Made by a program: the position numbers and the translations under genes. A stretch of DNA of 64,000 nt from CAIUKV01 sp041659105. Lineage in GTDB: Bacteria > Actinomycetota > Acidimicrobiia > IMCC26256 > PALSA-555. The notes below the pieces were generated by a model that made no database searches, was not told where the DNA came from, and was given only the letters and a program-made list of their open reading frames with translations. This document shows positions 35,013 to 43,174 of this stretch, piece by piece; position 1 is the stretch's first letter, and every line of letters starts with the position of its first letter. The stretch spans positions 1 to 64,000 of the forward strand of contig JBAZYX010000003.1 in assembly GCA_041659105.1 (NCBI GenBank), given 5' to 3'.

Positions 35013-35609
35013 ATGGACGTCGGAACGGCCGTCACGGCGGCGTGGTCGTCGGGGATCAGCATGTACGGCGTCGCCGCCCTCCTCGGGATCGCCAGCCGGG
35101 TGGGCTGGATCGATGGGCTCGACGTCCTCGGCCGGACCTGGGTCATCGCCCTGATGCTGGCTCTGTTCGTGGTCGAGCTGATCGCGGACAAGGTCCCGTA
35201 CGTCGACAGCGCCTGGGACGCGGTGCACACGGTGATCCGGCCGGTGGCCGGCGGCTACGTGATGACGCTCGCGAACGGCTCGTCGTTCTCGGTCCCGGCC
35301 CTCGCGGCGAGTGGCGCCGTCCTCGCGTTCAGCAGCCACAGCGCCAAGGCGTCGACGCGGCTGGTGGTCAACGCGTCGCCGGAGCCGGTCTCCAACATCG
35401 TGGTCAGCGCGGCCGAGGACGGGCTCGTCGGCGTGCTGATGGCGCTGGCCCTCGCGTACCCGGCGTTGGCCCTCGTGATCACGCTCGTGCTCGCGGTCGT
35501 GTCGATCGTCGTCGCGGTCGTGCTGTTCCGGACCGCCCGCCGCATCGCCCGCCGCCTCCGAGCCGCGCGCCGAAGCGGACTCCCACCATCCGAGCTCCCG
35601 CCCCCGTGA
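35013..35609 (+). CDS. DUF4126 domain-containing membrane protein
   Basis: A 198-aa membrane protein of DUF4126. It has hydrophobic segments near residues 8-28, 40-60 (WVIALMLALFVVELIADKVPY, family-diagnostic), 90-110 and a long C-terminal one at 140-172 followed by a basic tail. Function unknown. The TGA stop lies within the left arm of the hairpin at 35607. Confidence 0.82.
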   Translation: MDVGTAVTAAWSSGISMYGVAALLGIASRVGWIDGLDVLGRTWVIALMLALFVVELIADKVPYVDSAWDAVHTVIRPVAGGYVMTLANGSSFSVPALAASGAVLAFSSHSAKASTRLVVNASPEPVSNIVVSAAEDGLVGVLMALALAYPALALVITLVLAVVSIVVAVVLFRTARRIARRLRAARRSGLPPSELPPP

Positions 35610-35664
35610 CTGTGTTTGGACGGTTTGTAGGCCCAGGGGCCTACAAACCGTCCAAACACAGTCA
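35607..35664. terminator. perfect 27-bp hairpin, copy B of the intergenic repeat
   Basis: Two perfect 27-nt arms around a CAGG loop lie between the convergent DUF4126 and sulfatase genes; the DUF4126 stop codon is part of the stem. The core GTTTGGAC...GGCC-CAGG-GGCC...GTCCAAAC is shared with 11249 and 59337. It is probably a bidirectional terminator. Confidence 0.75.
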
Positions 35665-35665
35665 G

Positions 35666-37957
35666 TCAGTCGCTCGCGAGGGAGGCGTGCGGATCCACCC
35701 GGGGATCGGGGCGGTCCTCGAGGAAGGCGAGGGCGGGGAGCTCGAACACGACGCGGCGCACCGTGCCCGAGAACGGGAAGGGCGGGCGGTAGTCGTCGCT
35801 CACGGGCAGGCCCCGGTCCAGACCGACGTGGAGGCGGGCGCCGCCGATCTGCCAGCGGAACGGCAGGTCCTTGGGCAGGCGGCCCTCGCCGACCGGTGCG
35901 CCGTCGACCAGCAGGCGCAGCACGCCGCCGCCCGGCTCCTCCCGGACGTACTCCACCCGCAGCGCGGTGGCCCCGGCCGCGACGGTGGCGTCGGCCTCCA
36001 CCCGGTAGGGCACCCCGAACCGGCTGATCACGAACGTGGGCTTCCCGTCGAGCACCGCGAGCGCCCAGCCGTTGTTCCAGTCGCCCTGCGCGCACACGAT
36101 CCCCGACGCGTCGGTCGCCATGGGCTCGACCTCGGCCGTCAGGGCGAAGCCGCCGGCCAGCGGGGGCGTGCCCTCCTCGGCGACGACGAACCCGGGCCGG
36201 AACGGCCAGCGGTACCGCGGTGGGTGCGGCGACGGCTCGAGCGCGACCAGCCGACCGGTGAGCGTGTCGTCGAGCGGGAGCACGTCGAAGCGTCCGGCCT
36301 CCCGCCACCACAGGTCCTCGAGCTTGCGGACCACGTCGGGGTGCTCGGTCGAGAGGTCCCGCGCCTCGGCGAAGTCGGCGTCGAGGTCGAACAGCTCCCA
36401 GTGGTCGTCGTCGAAGCTCCGGCTGCCCGGGATCACGTCCTCGTCGGGCACGCCCTGGGAGATGTGATCGGTGGTCGCCTTCCACCGCCCGTCGACGATG
36501 GAGCGCGACCCGAGCATCTCGAAGTACTGGGTCGTGCGGGCCGGCGCGCCGGGATCCGTGAACGACGCGAGCAGGCTCGCGCCGTGCATCGGCTGCTGGT
36601 CGATGCCGCCGACCACCGTCGGCACCGGGATCCCCGCGGCGTCGAGCACCGTCGGAGCGAGGTCGATCGCGTGGCAGAACTGCGACCGCACCGAACCCCG
36701 CGCGTCGGCGTCGATGCCGCTCGGCCAGTGGACGATCAGCGGGGTGCGCGTGCCGCCGAGCCACGTGTAGCGCTTCCACATCCGCAACGGCGTGTTGCCC
36801 GCCCAGGCCCAACCCCACGAGTAGTGGTTGTACGCGCGGTGGCCGCCGAGCTCGTCGATCCGCTCGAGCGCGACCTCGAAGTCGTCCTCCTGGCCGAGCG
36901 CCCACGCGTGCTCGTTGAACGACCCGTGTTCGCCGCCCTCGGCGCTCGCGCCGTTGTCGGAGCAGACCATGATGATCGTGTCGTCGAGGACTCCGAGCTC
37001 GTCGAGGAAGTCGACGACGCGTCCGACCTGCGCGTCGGTGTGCGACAGGAAGCCGGCGAACACCTCCATCTGGCGGGTGTAGAGCCGACGCTCCTCCTCA
37101 GGCAGCGTGTCCCACGCCTTCAGCCCCTCCGGCCGCGGCGTGAGCTCGGTGTCGGGCGGGACGATCCCCTCGGCCACCTGCTTGGCGAAGATCCGGTCCC
37201 GCCACGCGTCCCACCCGTCGTCGAACTGCCCGCGGTACTGCTCGATCCACTCCGCCGGCGCCTGGTGCGGCGCGTGCATCGCGCCCGGCGCGAAGTACAC
37301 GAAGAAGGGCTGGTGCGGTGTGGTCTGCTGCTGCTCGCCGATCATGCGGATGGCCTCGTCGGCGAGGTCCTCGGTGAGGTGGTAGCCGTCCTCGGGCGAC
37401 TTCGGCGCGTCCACGTACGAGTTGTCGCGGATGAGGTTGGGCGCCCACTGGTTCGTGTCGCCCGCGGGGAAGCCGTAGTAGCGCTCGAACCCGAGGCCGA
37501 GCGGCCACCGGTCGAACGGGCCCGACTGGTGCTGGTCCCAGCGCGGCGCGAGGTGCCACTTGCCGATCGCCATCGTGTTGTAGCCCGCATCACGCAGGAT
37601 GCGCGGCAGCGAGGCCGCCGTCTCGGGGATCCGCGTGCTGTACCCGGGGAACCCGGTGGGGATGTCGGCGAGGAAGCCCATGCCCACCGCGTGGTGGTTG
37701 CGGCCGGTGAGCAGGGACGCCCGGGTGGGGGAGCAGAGCGCAGTGACGTGGAACCGGTGGTAGCGGAGACCGTCGGCCGCGAGCCGGTCGAAGGTGGGGG
37801 TCGCGATGTCCGACCCGAAGCAGCCGAGCTGGGCGAAGCCGGTGTCGTCGAGGAGGACGATCACCACGTTCGGTGCGCCGGCGGGGGCCCGCCGAGCCGG
37901 TGGGTACGCCGGGGTGGACTCCGAGATGGTGCGACCGATGCGCAGCGGGGTGGTCAT
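35666..37957 (-). CDS. arylsulfatase (type I sulfatase)
   Basis: A 763-aa formylglycine-dependent sulfatase. Metal ligands are in VIVLLDDTG (D37, D38), and the sulfatase signature ALCSPTRASLLTGR has the cysteine (C75) that is converted to formylglycine. GKWHLAP and the DNGASAEGGEHG segment complete the active site. A C-terminal 200-residue beta-rich region follows the catalytic domain. No signal peptide, so it should act in the cytoplasm unless exported with a partner. ATG 37957 has TAGCGT 7 nt upstream; it is divergent from an MFS exporter. Confidence 0.94.
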   Translation of the reverse strand: MTTPLRIGRTISESTPAYPPARRAPAGAPNVVIVLLDDTGFAQLGCFGSDIATPTFDRLAADGLRYHRFHVTALCSPTRASLLTGRNHHAVGMGFLADIPTGFPGYSTRIPETAASLPRILRDAGYNTMAIGKWHLAPRWDQHQSGPFDRWPLGLGFERYYGFPAGDTNQWAPNLIRDNSYVDAPKSPEDGYHLTEDLADEAIRMIGEQQQTTPHQPFFVYFAPGAMHAPHQAPAEWIEQYRGQFDDGWDAWRDRIFAKQVAEGIVPPDTELTPRPEGLKAWDTLPEEERRLYTRQMEVFAGFLSHTDAQVGRVVDFLDELGVLDDTIIMVCSDNGASAEGGEHGSFNEHAWALGQEDDFEVALERIDELGGHRAYNHYSWGWAWAGNTPLRMWKRYTWLGGTRTPLIVHWPSGIDADARGSVRSQFCHAIDLAPTVLDAAGIPVPTVVGGIDQQPMHGASLLASFTDPGAPARTTQYFEMLGSRSIVDGRWKATTDHISQGVPDEDVIPGSRSFDDDHWELFDLDADFAEARDLSTEHPDVVRKLEDLWWREAGRFDVLPLDDTLTGRLVALEPSPHPPRYRWPFRPGFVVAEEGTPPLAGGFALTAEVEPMATDASGIVCAQGDWNNGWALAVLDGKPTFVISRFGVPYRVEADATVAAGATALRVEYVREEPGGGVLRLLVDGAPVGEGRLPKDLPFRWQIGGARLHVGLDRGLPVSDDYRPPFPFSGTVRRVVFELPALAFLEDRPDPRVDPHASLASD

Positions 37958-37964
37958 GGCGCGC

Positions 37965-37970
37965 ACGCTA
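37965..37970 (-). promoter_or_regulatory. candidate -10 box TAGCGT for the sulfatase
   Basis: TAGCGT ends 7 nt before the ATG at 37957, which has no ribosome site. Confidence 0.45.
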
Positions 37971-38003
37971 GGCCACCGGGACGCAGGCGCGAGACTCACC
38001 GGC

Positions 38004-39287
38004 GTGAACCTGGGTGTGGCGTTCCGGTCCCGCCGCCGGTCCGACCGGGCGCCCACCTTCCGCTCGTTCGCGAGCCGCAACTTTCGCCTCTTCTTCACCG
38101 GCCAGCTGATCTCGCAGGTCGGCAACTGGCTCACCACGATCGCGACCACGCTCTTCGTCCTGCACCTGACCGGCAGCGGGATCGCGATCGGCGTCCTCAC
38201 GGCGTGCCAGTTCGCCCCGATGCTGGTCTTCGGGCTCTGGGCCGGCGTGATCATCGACCGCACCGACAAGCGCAAGCTCCTGCTCGGGACGCAGGTGGTC
38301 GCGGCCCTGCAATCCGTCGCGCTGGCCGTGCTCGCGTTCTCGGGCGACCCGCAGCTCGTGGCGATCTACGCGGTCGCCTTCATCGGGGGCTGCGTCGTCG
38401 CCATCGACAGCACCACGCGCCGGGCGTTCGTCGTCGAGCTGGTCGACGAGTCCCTCGTGACGAACGCGGTGAGCCTCAACAGCGCCCTCATGACCAGCGC
38501 GCGCGTCGTCGGACCGGTGGTCGCCGGCGCGCTCGTCGCGCTCTTCGGCTACGGATGGTGCTTCACCATCGACGCGCTCTCGTACCTGGGGCCGATGATC
38601 GCGCTGTCGCTGATGCGCCCGGCCGAGATCCGCCGTCCCCCTGTCGTCGCCCGGATGAAGCACCAGGTTCGCGACGGCCTGCGGTACGTCCGCACGGTCC
38701 CGGAGCTGTGGATCCCGTTGGCCATGACCGCCGTGATCAGCACGTTCACCCTCAACTTCCAGGTGGTGATGCCGCTGCTGGTCACCGAGACCTTCTCCAG
38801 CACCGAAGCGGTGTTCACGATCCTGTTCTCCGTGCTCAGCATCGGCTCGTTCCTCGGCGCGATCTGGATGGCGCGCCGCATCTCCCTGCACCTCGCGCAG
38901 ACCGTCTTCACCGCGGCCCTGCTCGGGATCGCCACGCTCGCGCTGGCGGTCGCGCCCACGCTGGCGGTCGCCTTCCCGATCGCGCTCGTCATGGGGCTCG
39001 GGATGACGGCGTTCATCACGTCGAGCACCGCCAACATGCAGGTCGCGGCCGACCCGGGGAAGCGCGGACGTGTGCTCGCGCTGCAGGGCGTGGTGCTCCT
39101 GGGCAGCACCCCGATCGGGGGACCCATCCTGGGCGTCGTGTGCCAGACGTGGGGGGCTCGGGCCGGCCTGCTGCTCGGGGGCGTCGCCGCGCTCGTGGCG
39201 GCCGGGTTCGGCTCGTGGGCGACGTCCCGCCGGAGCGTCGCGCACCCGGTGGAGCTGGAGCCGACCGGGCTCGGCCCGCAGACCTAG
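38004..39287 (+). CDS. MFS transporter (enterobactin-exporter-like, DHA3)
   Basis: A 427-aa transporter with about 12 hydrophobic segments. It begins RAPTFRSFASRNFRLFFTGQ and has the loop-2 motif AGVIIDRTDKRKLLLGTQ, both typical of DHA3-type exporters. The choice of GTG 38004 over an ATG at 37956 avoids overlap with the divergent sulfatase start and matches the usual short cytosolic N-terminus. It may export a sulfate-ester product or its degradation intermediate; that link is inference from adjacency. Confidence 0.9.
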   Translation: MNLGVAFRSRRRSDRAPTFRSFASRNFRLFFTGQLISQVGNWLTTIATTLFVLHLTGSGIAIGVLTACQFAPMLVFGLWAGVIIDRTDKRKLLLGTQVVAALQSVALAVLAFSGDPQLVAIYAVAFIGGCVVAIDSTTRRAFVVELVDESLVTNAVSLNSALMTSARVVGPVVAGALVALFGYGWCFTIDALSYLGPMIALSLMRPAEIRRPPVVARMKHQVRDGLRYVRTVPELWIPLAMTAVISTFTLNFQVVMPLLVTETFSSTEAVFTILFSVLSIGSFLGAIWMARRISLHLAQTVFTAALLGIATLALAVAPTLAVAFPIALVMGLGMTAFITSSTANMQVAADPGKRGRVLALQGVVLLGSTPIGGPILGVVCQTWGARAGLLLGGVAALVAAGFGSWATSRRSVAHPVELEPTGLGPQT

Positions 39288-40642
39288 GCCAACCGCTTCG
39301 CGACGTCTTCGCCGGTGATGATCTTGTCGCGGTAGTCGTCGAGCCAGCGGTTGAACTTGCCGGTCTCGTCGTCGTCCGCGCTCTGGCGCGGGTACGCGGG
39401 GATCGTGTAGTCGGGGTCGAGCGGCGGGTGGTCGGACGCGGGCTTGCGGGCCAGCGCGGCCTCGATGATCGGTTCGAGTCGGCGCTGCTTCTCCCGCTCC
39501 AGCTTCTCGTCGCGCTCGATGAACTCCGGCAGGATGTCCTTCGCAATCAGCTCGTAGCTCTCCATGATGTGCTCGTGGCGGTTCCGGCCGGCCGCGGCCG
39601 ACAGGATGAGCATGTCGACGCCGATGTCCTCGTAGCGCTGGAAGAAGTCGCGCACCTGGGCCGGTGTGCCGAGCGCACCGCGCAAGCCCTGCGTCCCTGC
39701 CTCCACGACCTTGGCGCCGAGGCGCTCCTGGTTCTTGGCCGCGAGCTGCACCGCCTCCGGGTCGTAGCCCGCGCCCTTGCGCCGCTCCTGGTAGTCGGCC
39801 CAGATGTCGGTGTCGCCCGGGCGGTGATGGCCGAACACGTAGTAGTGACCGAGCGAGTAGCCGAGGAAGTTCGAGCCCTCGGCCCCACGCCGCACGGCCT
39901 CGGCCTCGTCGGGGTGGCACATGAACCCGGTGACGCAGGCGAGGTTCGCGTTCACGGTGTCGCCGATCGGCACCGCCTCCTCGGCGAGGGTCGTGTAGTA
40001 GTCGTCGACCCAGGCCTCCGCCTCCTCGGGGTCGAAGAACGCGAAGCTCAGCGCGCCGATGCCATTCTGCGCCGCGAGGTGGATGGTGTCGCGCCGCGTA
40101 CACGCGACCCACACCGGCGGATGCGGCTTCTGCAACGGCTTCGGCACCACGTTGCGCGGCGGCATGCTCACGTGCTCACCCGCGAACCCGGTGAACGGCG
40201 TCTCGCTCATGCACCGCAGCGCGACCCGCAGGCCCTCCTCCCATGCCGCGCGCTTCGCGTCGGGGTGGATCCCGAAGGCGTCGAGCTCGGCGGCGGCGGA
40301 GCCCTCGCCGGTTCCGAACTCCACGCGACCACCCGAGACGATGTCGAGGGTCGAGATGCGCTCTGCGACGCGCGCCGGGTGGTTGATCGAAGGTGGCGTG
40401 TGCATGATCCCGTGACCGAGCCGGATGTTCTTCGTGCGCTGCGACAGCGCGGCGAGGAAGATCTCGGGCGCGGAGGAGTGGCTGTACTCCTCGAGGAAGT
40501 GGTGCTCCACGAGCCAGAACGCGTGGACGCCGATGGCGTCGAGCAGCTCGGCCTGCTCCATCGCCTCGCCGAAGACGCGCTGCTCGTCGCCGTCGACCCA
40601 CGGCTTGGGGACCTGGTGCTCGTAGAACGCTCCGAACTTCAT
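39284..40642 (-). CDS. LLM class flavin-dependent oxidoreductase
   Basis: A 452-aa member of the luciferase-like family, longer than usual at the C-terminus (about 80 extra charged residues after residue 370). It begins MKFGAFYEHQVPKPW and contains EHHFLEEYSHSSAPE, RISTLDIVSGGRVEFGTGEG, typical of flavin monooxygenases with FMNH2. ATG 40642 lies 6 nt after TACTTT, which is part of the palindrome at 40650. It is divergent from, and probably repressed by, the TetR gene at 40672. Confidence 0.9.
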   Translation of the reverse strand: MKFGAFYEHQVPKPWVDGDEQRVFGEAMEQAELLDAIGVHAFWLVEHHFLEEYSHSSAPEIFLAALSQRTKNIRLGHGIMHTPPSINHPARVAERISTLDIVSGGRVEFGTGEGSAAAELDAFGIHPDAKRAAWEEGLRVALRCMSETPFTGFAGEHVSMPPRNVVPKPLQKPHPPVWVACTRRDTIHLAAQNGIGALSFAFFDPEEAEAWVDDYYTTLAEEAVPIGDTVNANLACVTGFMCHPDEAEAVRRGAEGSNFLGYSLGHYYVFGHHRPGDTDIWADYQERRKGAGYDPEAVQLAAKNQERLGAKVVEAGTQGLRGALGTPAQVRDFFQRYEDIGVDMLILSAAAGRNRHEHIMESYELIAKDILPEFIERDEKLEREKQRRLEPIIEAALARKPASDHPPLDPDYTIPAYPRQSADDDETGKFNRWLDDYRDKIITGEDVAKRLA

Positions 40643-40648
40643 GGCGTC

Positions 40649-40654
40649 AAAGTA
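40649..40654 (-). promoter_or_regulatory. candidate -10 box TACTTT for the LLM gene
   Basis: TACTTT ends 6 nt before ATG 40642 and overlaps the palindrome at 40650-40671. Confidence 0.4.
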
Positions 40655-40671
40655 CAATGATCGTTGTACTT
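40650..40671. promoter_or_regulatory. candidate TetR operator (22-bp palindrome)
   Basis: AAGTACAA-TGATCG-TTGTACTT has perfect 8-bp outer arms and a central GATC, with one mismatched pair. It fills nearly the whole 29-bp gap between the LLM and TetR starts and overlaps candidate -10 boxes for both (TACTTT and TACAAT), so binding would silence both genes. Confidence 0.75.
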
Positions 40672-41271
40672 ATGGCAACGACCGCCACATCCACCGTCAC
40701 GCCCCGGCGCCGCCTCGGCCCGGCCGAGCGCCGCGCCCAGATCCTCGACTCCGCTGCGGGCGTGTTCGCCGACCGGGGCTACGGGTCCACCTCGATCGCG
40801 TCGGTGGCGACGGCGGCCGGGGTCACGCCCCGCATCCTGTACCGGCACTTCGCCTCGAAGGACGCGCTCTACCGGGCTGTGCTCGAGCGCAGCCTGGCCC
40901 GGCTCGCCCGGGTGTTCGCGGTTCCCGCCGGCCGCTACGGGGTGGACCCGGCGCTCCTGCTGGAGGCCGGGCGGGCCGACGCCGAGGGCTTCCGCGCGCT
41001 GTGGCGCCACGCCGTCCACGAGGAGCCCTACCGGGACGTCGCCGAGCAGTGCCGGGCCGACGCGGTCGACTGCGCCCGCCGTGGCCTCGCCTCCTGGACC
41101 CCGCCCGACGCGCTCGACTGGGCCGCCCGCGCGGTGGTCGGATACGAGCTCGAGGCGGTGCTCAACTGGCTCGACTACGGCCGGCCCGCCGACGACGCCC
41201 GCTTCGCCCGGGCCACCCGCGCCGCGCTCGCGGCCGGGGTGCGGGCCTGGTCGAGCCCGGGCCCCGAATAG
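40672..41271 (+). CDS. TetR family transcriptional regulator
   Basis: A 199-aa regulator. The helix-turn-helix is in TSIASVATAAGVTPRILYRH followed by FASKDALYRAVLER. I chose ATG 40672 over ATG 40657 because the upstream option begins inside the palindrome and adds only five residues (MIVVL); TACAAT at 40653 then sits 13 nt before the start. It is divergent from an LLM oxidoreductase and likely represses both genes. Confidence 0.9.
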   Translation: MATTATSTVTPRRRLGPAERRAQILDSAAGVFADRGYGSTSIASVATAAGVTPRILYRHFASKDALYRAVLERSLARLARVFAVPAGRYGVDPALLLEAGRADAEGFRALWRHAVHEEPYRDVAEQCRADAVDCARRGLASWTPPDALDWAARAVVGYELEAVLNWLDYGRPADDARFARATRAALAAGVRAWSSPGPE

Positions 41272-41307
41272 GCATTAGAACGGGTCCCAACCGACCAGGG
41301 AGACCTC

Positions 41308-42213
41308 ATGGCACTGCCGGGCGACGCCGTCATCATCGAAGTGGGGCTCAACGAGGGCGCGGGCCGCGGGATCAACCCGCACGTCCCGATCGCACCCGAC
41401 GAGGTCGCGGCCGACGCGCTGCGCTGCCGGGACGCGGGCGCCGCAATGATCCACTGGCACGCGCGTGACCCGGAGTCGGAGGACCAGCGCCTCGGCGACA
41501 CCGACCTCTACGCCGCCGCCCTGACCGCGATGCGCGAGGGCGGGCTGCTCGGGTACCCGAGCTACCCGGTCGACGGCGTGCAGCCGCGTCATCGCCTCGA
41601 CCACGTGTGGGCGCTCCACGAGCGCGCCGGCCTCGAGCTCGCGCCCATCGACCTCGGCTCGGTGAGCACCGTGCCGTGGAACGCGCACCTCAACGACTTC
41701 GTCGGCCTCGACTGGCTGCGCACGCAAACGGGCGTGGTCGACAACCCGCTCACCTTCGTGGTCGACGCGGTGGAGATGGCCGACGCACGCGCCATGGTCT
41801 GCACCTTCGGCGCGTTCGACGTGGGCTGCAGCCGCATCCTCGCGATGCTCCACGACTCCGGACGCATCACGCGCCCCGTCGTGCACAAGATCTTCCTGTC
41901 GGAGGGCTGGGCCGTGGGCCCGAAGCCGTCGGAGGCGGCCCTCGAGCTCCACGTCGCGCAGCTCCCCGAAGCGCTCGACGTCGAGTGGATCGCGGTCCCG
42001 TACTCCCACCACGACCCCGCGGTGGTGGAGCGGCTGTGCCGCGCGGCGCTCGAGCGCGGCGGACACGTCCGCGTCGGCATCGGCGACAGCCCCGCCGCCA
42101 ACCCGACCGCGAGCAATGCCGAGCTGGTCGGGCAGGTGGCCGGCTGGGCCGCCGACGCCGGCCGCCCCGTCGCGACCCCTGAGCAGGTGCGCGCCCGCCT
42201 CGGCCTCACCTGA
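41308..42213 (+). CDS. BKACE family protein (beta-keto acid cleavage enzyme, DUF849)
   Basis: A 301-aa TIM-barrel zinc enzyme. The metal motif is IHWHARDP with H49 and H51, followed by YPSYPVDGVQPRHR and a late GIGDSPAAN segment typical of the family. BKACE enzymes cleave a beta-keto acid with acetyl-CoA to give acetoacetate and a new CoA ester (the type member is 3-keto-5-aminohexanoate cleavage enzyme). ATG 41308 is preceded by AGGGAGA. The specific beta-keto acid is unknown. Confidence 0.9.
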   Translation: MALPGDAVIIEVGLNEGAGRGINPHVPIAPDEVAADALRCRDAGAAMIHWHARDPESEDQRLGDTDLYAAALTAMREGGLLGYPSYPVDGVQPRHRLDHVWALHERAGLELAPIDLGSVSTVPWNAHLNDFVGLDWLRTQTGVVDNPLTFVVDAVEMADARAMVCTFGAFDVGCSRILAMLHDSGRITRPVVHKIFLSEGWAVGPKPSEAALELHVAQLPEALDVEWIAVPYSHHDPAVVERLCRAALERGGHVRVGIGDSPAANPTASNAELVGQVAGWAADAGRPVATPEQVRARLGLT

Positions 42214-42229
42214 CCCGGCCCCCTCGTCC

Positions 42230-42280
42230 CCTTTTTGCGTCACTCGTGCCGCTGTCAGCGGCACGAGTGACGCAAAAAGG
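42230..42280. terminator. perfect 51-bp palindromic hairpin between convergent genes
   Basis: Two 25-nt arms are exactly complementary around a single central T. The left end has CCTTTTT and the right AAAAAGG, so each strand carries a T tract inside its own stem. Its sequence differs from the repeats at 11249, 35607 and 59337. It probably terminates both the BKACE and crotonase transcripts. Confidence 0.8.
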
Positions 42281-42298
42281 CGCACGGGGGAGGTCCGA

Positions 42299-43108
42299 CT
42301 AGAGGCGCTTGCCCTCGCGGAACGACTCGGGGACCCAAGTGGGCTCGCGCTTCTCGGTGAACGCGGTGAAGCCCTCCACGACCTCGGCGCTCGACAGGGA
42401 TCCCGCGAAGGTGATCTCGTCGATCGGGCCGTAGCGGCGGTTCATGATCTCCTTCACCTGTGCGCGGGTGTTCGGCGCGCCGTGCAGGAGGTCCTTCGCG
42501 GCCTGGAGCGTCGCGGCCTCCAGGTCCTCGTGCTCGCACATCCGTGCGATCAGGCCCAGCTCCACGGCCTCGGCCGCGCTGATCCGGCGACCCGTCATGA
42601 GCATGTCGCGGGCCACGGCCACGCCCACGTGCACCGGCAGCATCGCCGCGAGGTTCACGTCGACGACGCCGCGCAGCGTCTCGGGCGCGCGGAAGACGGC
42701 GCGCTCGCTCGCCACGGTGACGTCGGCGCACATCGCGATGATGAGCCCGCCGCCCTGGCACAGGCCGTTGATGCTGGCCACCACCGGCACCCGGCTCCGG
42801 CGCAGCGCCTGGAAGGGGAGGACGTCGATGCCCATGTACTCGATCGCGTCGTGCGTGGCGTCGTCGTGGCGGCCGCTCATGTCGCCACCCGGGATGAACA
42901 CGTCGCCGGTGCCCGTGATCACGAGCCCGTGGAGGTCGGGGTCGCGCTCCACGAGGTCGACCGCGAGGCGCACCCCGAGGTACATGGCCGAGGTGAGGGC
43001 GTTGCGGGCCTCGGGGCGGTCGACGATCACGTAGCCCAGGGGCCCGCGCCGCTCGAAGCGCAGGTGCGGGGTGCCCAGGTCGTCGGGGGGTCGCTCGGCA
43101 GTGGTCAT
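42299..43108 (-). CDS. enoyl-CoA hydratase/isomerase family protein (crotonase)
   Basis: A 269-aa crotonase-fold enzyme. The oxyanion hole segments are in PGGDMSGRHDD and NGLCQGGGLIIAM. The segment FRAPETLRGVVDVN follows, where family members have their second catalytic acid. Substrate is an acyl-CoA. ATG 43108 has TAGATT 6 nt upstream and no ribosome site. It is divergent from the fourth COG2159 amidohydrolase. Confidence 0.9.
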   Translation of the reverse strand: MTTAERPPDDLGTPHLRFERRGPLGYVIVDRPEARNALTSAMYLGVRLAVDLVERDPDLHGLVITGTGDVFIPGGDMSGRHDDATHDAIEYMGIDVLPFQALRRSRVPVVASINGLCQGGGLIIAMCADVTVASERAVFRAPETLRGVVDVNLAAMLPVHVGVAVARDMLMTGRRISAAEAVELGLIARMCEHEDLEAATLQAAKDLLHGAPNTRAQVKEIMNRRYGPIDEITFAGSLSSAEVVEGFTAFTEKREPTWVPESFREGKRL

Positions 43109-43114
43109 CCCCGC

Positions 43115-43120
43115 AATCTA
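43115..43120 (-). promoter_or_regulatory. candidate -10 box TAGATT for the crotonase
   Basis: TAGATT ends 6 nt before the ATG at 43108; a leaderless message is implied. Confidence 0.45.
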
Positions 43121-43174
43121 TGGCAGCATGGCCCGAGGAACGAGAACAGGTTTCAGATCCCTGGGGAGCACCCA

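Noticed and set aside
33608..40660. A 2350-codon open frame on the + strand across several known genes
   Set aside because: It is antisense to the D-aminoacylase, sulfatase and LLM genes and overlaps the MFS gene in another frame. The translation is Arg/Gly/Val-rich with no motif; such long frames are common shadows at this GC content.
40657..40671. ATG 40657 as the TetR start
   Set aside because: It starts inside the operator palindrome and adds only five residues; ATG 40672 gives the usual N-terminus.
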